A stretch of 15,291 nucleotides of DNA, taken from Bacteroidales bacterium UBA3388. GTDB taxonomy: Bacteria > Bacteroidota > Bacteroidia > Bacteroidales > P3. The notes beneath the pieces are model-generated. The model was not told where the DNA came from. It ran no database searches and saw nothing but the letters and a program-made list of their open reading frames with translations. Below are positions 12,980-15,291 of the stretch, one piece after another. Where the stretch lies: the NCBI GenBank assembly GCA_002358855.1, contig DEPQ01000086.1:1-15291 (forward strand), written 5' to 3'. The stretch's first letter is position 1, and every line of letters starts with the position of its first letter. The position numbers and the translations under genes are program-made.

Positions 12980-15291
12980 ATGAAAAATATAATCAGCAAC
13001 ACAAAAAAACAAATAGCCTTAGCGTTATTAGTACTATTTGGTTTAAACCTACAAGCCCAAGTTCCGACAGGACATAACCTTGATTTTTCAACAGGAGGTT
13101 ATTTAAATTGGTCTGCAAAGACAGGAACATATAACGGAACGACTAGCGCACCAATTTTTAACTGGACATCAACTTGGCCAGATCCTACACAAGCCTCAGA
13201 TGAAGGAGGAAGATTTTTTATAGTCTATGATAATGGAACAGATTATTACTCCGTAGGGCAATTGACACGCGTTCCAGAGGGATTTACTCATGCTTCGCAA
13301 ATCAATAATGAAGAAGGAGGAGCCGATTGTTCTCAATTGCAATACACAATGGAAGTAAACTTGGACAATTGCTTGCTTACATTTAAATATGCTATGGTTT
13401 TGGAAGCACCAACCCATACGGGATATTCAAATCCTACTTTCCAAATAGACGTAATGAAGCATTCACCAGTTAATGGTTCGATGTTGGAAGAATTAGTTGA
13501 CCCTTGTGCATTTTTTGAAAAGACATCAACATCACAACTTCCTACATTAGAACCAGATGTATGGCACACATCAGGAGCAAATTCAGGTTGGATATGGTGC
13601 AATTGGCAAGAAATCAAAATTAACCTTGCAAAATTCGTAGGAGATAGAATAACAATAAGAGTAAGATTAGGAGACTGTTCACCAACTGCTCATGGCGGAT
13701 ATGGATATTTTACAGCGAGAGCAGAACCTGCTTTGATTAGTACTCCAGGTTGTGCAGGAACAGGTGATGTAGTAACGATTGCCTCAGCTCCTAGCGGATT
13801 TGACACATATAAATGGTTTGAAGTATCCTCTACCTTCTTATCTCAGGACGACTTAGCAGCCTTAGATGCAAACTCACCAGCCTTAGGCGAAGAACAAAAC
13901 CTTGAAATTACAGAAGCAATGATGGGTAACGCTCAAGAAAAGTTCTATGCTGTAAAATTAGTTTCCCCAAGAACTCAAACAACCCGACCAAATTGCGTAG
14001 CATATATTACAACAAAAATAGTAGATATTCGTCCAAACTTTGACAATCTCACTTACACACCGCCAACTGCAATAGACCCTGCTGGCAGAGCAATCTTTAT
14101 GGTTAATGACGTGCAACCAGCAGCGGCTCCATTATATTGGCAAAAATATGACTTTGGCGATGGAACAACTCCAATAGAATTAGAATACCAATTTGAGAAT
14201 ACTGCATACAAATGGGTAGCAACAAATGCAGACCAAAATCCAACTACAACATTTGAATACGATGCTGTAGGAAGCATAGAAAGGGTTATACATACATATA
14301 CCACAGATGGAAACTTTACCTACACTCGAACAGTAAGAGCATCAGAAAGCTTTGAAGAAGAAAATGCAGAATACTGCGAAAAGAGTCAAACATTAGATGT
14401 TATAATACCAAAAACACCATCATTATTATTAGAAGGCGATGGAGAAATATGCGTTAATACCGAAACAACCATAACAGCATCTTCTCCTGATGATGAAAAT
14501 ACTGATAACTTCGTATATCAATGGTGGTATAGTACACAAGATATTGCCACAGAGGCTCCAATCTTTGAAGGAACTCAATATACTCAAGTCTATACAGCAG
14601 AAACTACTCTGCAAGTCAAAGTAACAGATACTGAAACTGGCTATAACCGCACAGAAACCTTTACAGTAAAAGTAGAACCCTTCCCAGAAATAACACTAAC
14701 AGGTGCAACAAAACTATGTATGGGTGAACAAGCAAATATAACAGCAACAGATGCCACAGGAGCAACAGTTGCAATGCAATGGTCTTTTGTTCGACCAAAT
14801 GAAAATACGGTTATAACCAATCCTTCTACTTCTCCAGTACTTACTTTCACACCAACATGTGACACAACTGTGTATTTATTAGCTGAAACTGCTCAAGGGT
14901 GTTTTGCTTGGAAGAGTATAGATATTTTCATCACAAATCCAGTAGCTCAAATATCACGAACAAAAATCTGTGAAGGGGAAAGCGTAACACTAACAGGAAG
15001 TTCTGCTGAAACTTATAGTTGGGAGGCAGAGCCTGCTGATGCTTCTCTTTCTCACAACAATCAATCAACTTCTCCTGTAACTGTAACTCCTGCAGAAAGT
15101 TCTACTTATACAATGCGTGGATATGGAGAAACTGGTTGTTTTACTGAACGTACTGTTTCTGTTACGGTATTGCCATACCCTACTCCAGTAATTTCATATT
15201 CTCCAGGCTATGTGGATGTAGATGATCCAACTTTAGCACTTAGAGACGAAAGTCCAAATTCAGCAACTTCATTATGGACTTTCTCTGATGG
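12980..15291 (+). CDS. Large secreted Ig/PKD-like repeat protein, 3' end beyond window
   Basis: An open frame of 770 codons runs to the window edge without a stop. A signal peptide (basic NTKKQ, hydrophobic 12-24) likely ends LQA before Q27. Residues about 28-250 form a first domain rich in Trp/Gly with paired cysteines and the ending GDCSPTAHGGYGYF (231-244), a jelly-roll/MAM-like pattern frequent in Bacteroidota surface proteins. Cysteine-led modules of about 85-110 residues then start at C258, C491, C580 and C664 (C-x-G-E-x-x-x-I/L-T-type strands, ending GCF), with a PKD-type YDFGDG at 390-395 and another beginning at the edge (LWTFSDG). Such proteins usually end in a type IX secretion sorting domain, not visible here. 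It follows mutS2 by 61 bases with no promoter I can defend. Thr codon use changes from ACA to ACT near 15000. Confidence 0.88.
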   Translation, partial: MKNIISNTKKQIALALLVLFGLNLQAQVPTGHNLDFSTGGYLNWSAKTGTYNGTTSAPIFNWTSTWPDPTQASDEGGRFFIVYDNGTDYYSVGQLTRVPEGFTHASQINNEEGGADCSQLQYTMEVNLDNCLLTFKYAMVLEAPTHTGYSNPTFQIDVMKHSPVNGSMLEELVDPCAFFEKTSTSQLPTLEPDVWHTSGANSGWIWCNWQEIKINLAKFVGDRITIRVRLGDCSPTAHGGYGYFTARAEPALISTPGCAGTGDVVTIASAPSGFDTYKWFEVSSTFLSQDDLAALDANSPALGEEQNLEITEAMMGNAQEKFYAVKLVSPRTQTTRPNCVAYITTKIVDIRPNFDNLTYTPPTAIDPAGRAIFMVNDVQPAAAPLYWQKYDFGDGTTPIELEYQFENTAYKWVATNADQNPTTTFEYDAVGSIERVIHTYTTDGNFTYTRTVRASESFEEENAEYCEKSQTLDVIIPKTPSLLLEGDGEICVNTETTITASSPDDENTDNFVYQWWYSTQDIATEAPIFEGTQYTQVYTAETTLQVKVTDTETGYNRTETFTVKVEPFPEITLTGATKLCMGEQANITATDATGATVAMQWSFVRPNENTVITNPSTSPVLTFTPTCDTTVYLLAETAQGCFAWKSIDIFITNPVAQISRTKICEGESVTLTGSSAETYSWEAEPADASLSHNNQSTSPVTVTPAESSTYTMRGYGETGCFTERTVSVTVLPYPTPVISYSPGYVDVDDPTLALRDESPNSATSLWTFSD

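Noticed and set aside
13333..13617. Several reverse-strand ORFs at 13196-14865
   Set aside because: All lie inside the long forward frame of the secreted repeat protein, which has signal peptide, domain pattern and continuous coding.
1..15291. CRISPR array, insertion sequence, tRNA or rRNA genes
   Set aside because: No regularly spaced repeats, transposase-like frame, cloverleaf or rRNA block was seen on either strand.

Overview
The window looks like a chromosomal segment of a low-GC member of the Bacteroidota, most likely Bacteroidales. Support for this: several lipoproteins with an LxxC-type lipobox, the phylum's TTTG / TAnnTTTG promoter pattern, translation starts with little Shine-Dalgarno signal, families largely confined to the phylum (DUF4292-like and DUF7935-like proteins), and a Bacteroidales-style secreted multidomain adhesin-like protein. 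The species cannot be named from the sequence.

Layout. (1) 1-559 holds no convincing protein gene. It has two A/T-rich inverted repeats, a very good Bacteroidota promoter at 147-177, and downstream of it a long imperfect RNA rod (287-407) plus a 9-bp stem (417-483). I call this a candidate structured RNA or long leader. (2) 560-2378 carries three consecutive lipoprotein genes on the + strand. The first two are each preceded by an almost identical 60-61 bp sequence that runs through the start codon and contains the same 10-codon micro-ORF. The third joins a YajG-like domain to a PEGA-like domain. A strong bidirectional terminator (2392-2450) closes this block. (3) 2456-4104 on the - strand is a tight rsgA-dtd-small membrane protein operon with 4-bp gaps. 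(4) A divergent promoter region (4105-4255) separates it from lepA. (5) 4256-12918 on the + strand is a run of eight closely packed genes: lepA, a DUF7935-like membrane protein, a DRTGG-domain protein, a GHKL ATP-binding protein, a YqeY-family protein, a DUF4292-like lipoprotein, an ABC-F ATPase and mutS2. Gaps run from 0 to 19 bp. (6) From 12980 to the window end runs the first 770 codons of a large secreted Ig/PKD-like repeat protein, cut by the window edge.

Functionally, the core is dominated by ribosome biogenesis and translation quality control: RsgA (30S maturation), Dtd (clearing D-aminoacyl-tRNA), LepA/EF4, an ABC-F protein, MutS2 (recently implicated in handling collided ribosomes) and YqeY (linked by homology to tRNA-dependent amidotransferase tails). 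The DRTGG/ATPase pair is usually associated with [FeFe]-hydrogenase loci but here stands without them. The least explained part is the left end: the candidate structured RNA and the duplicated leaders of the lipoprotein genes.
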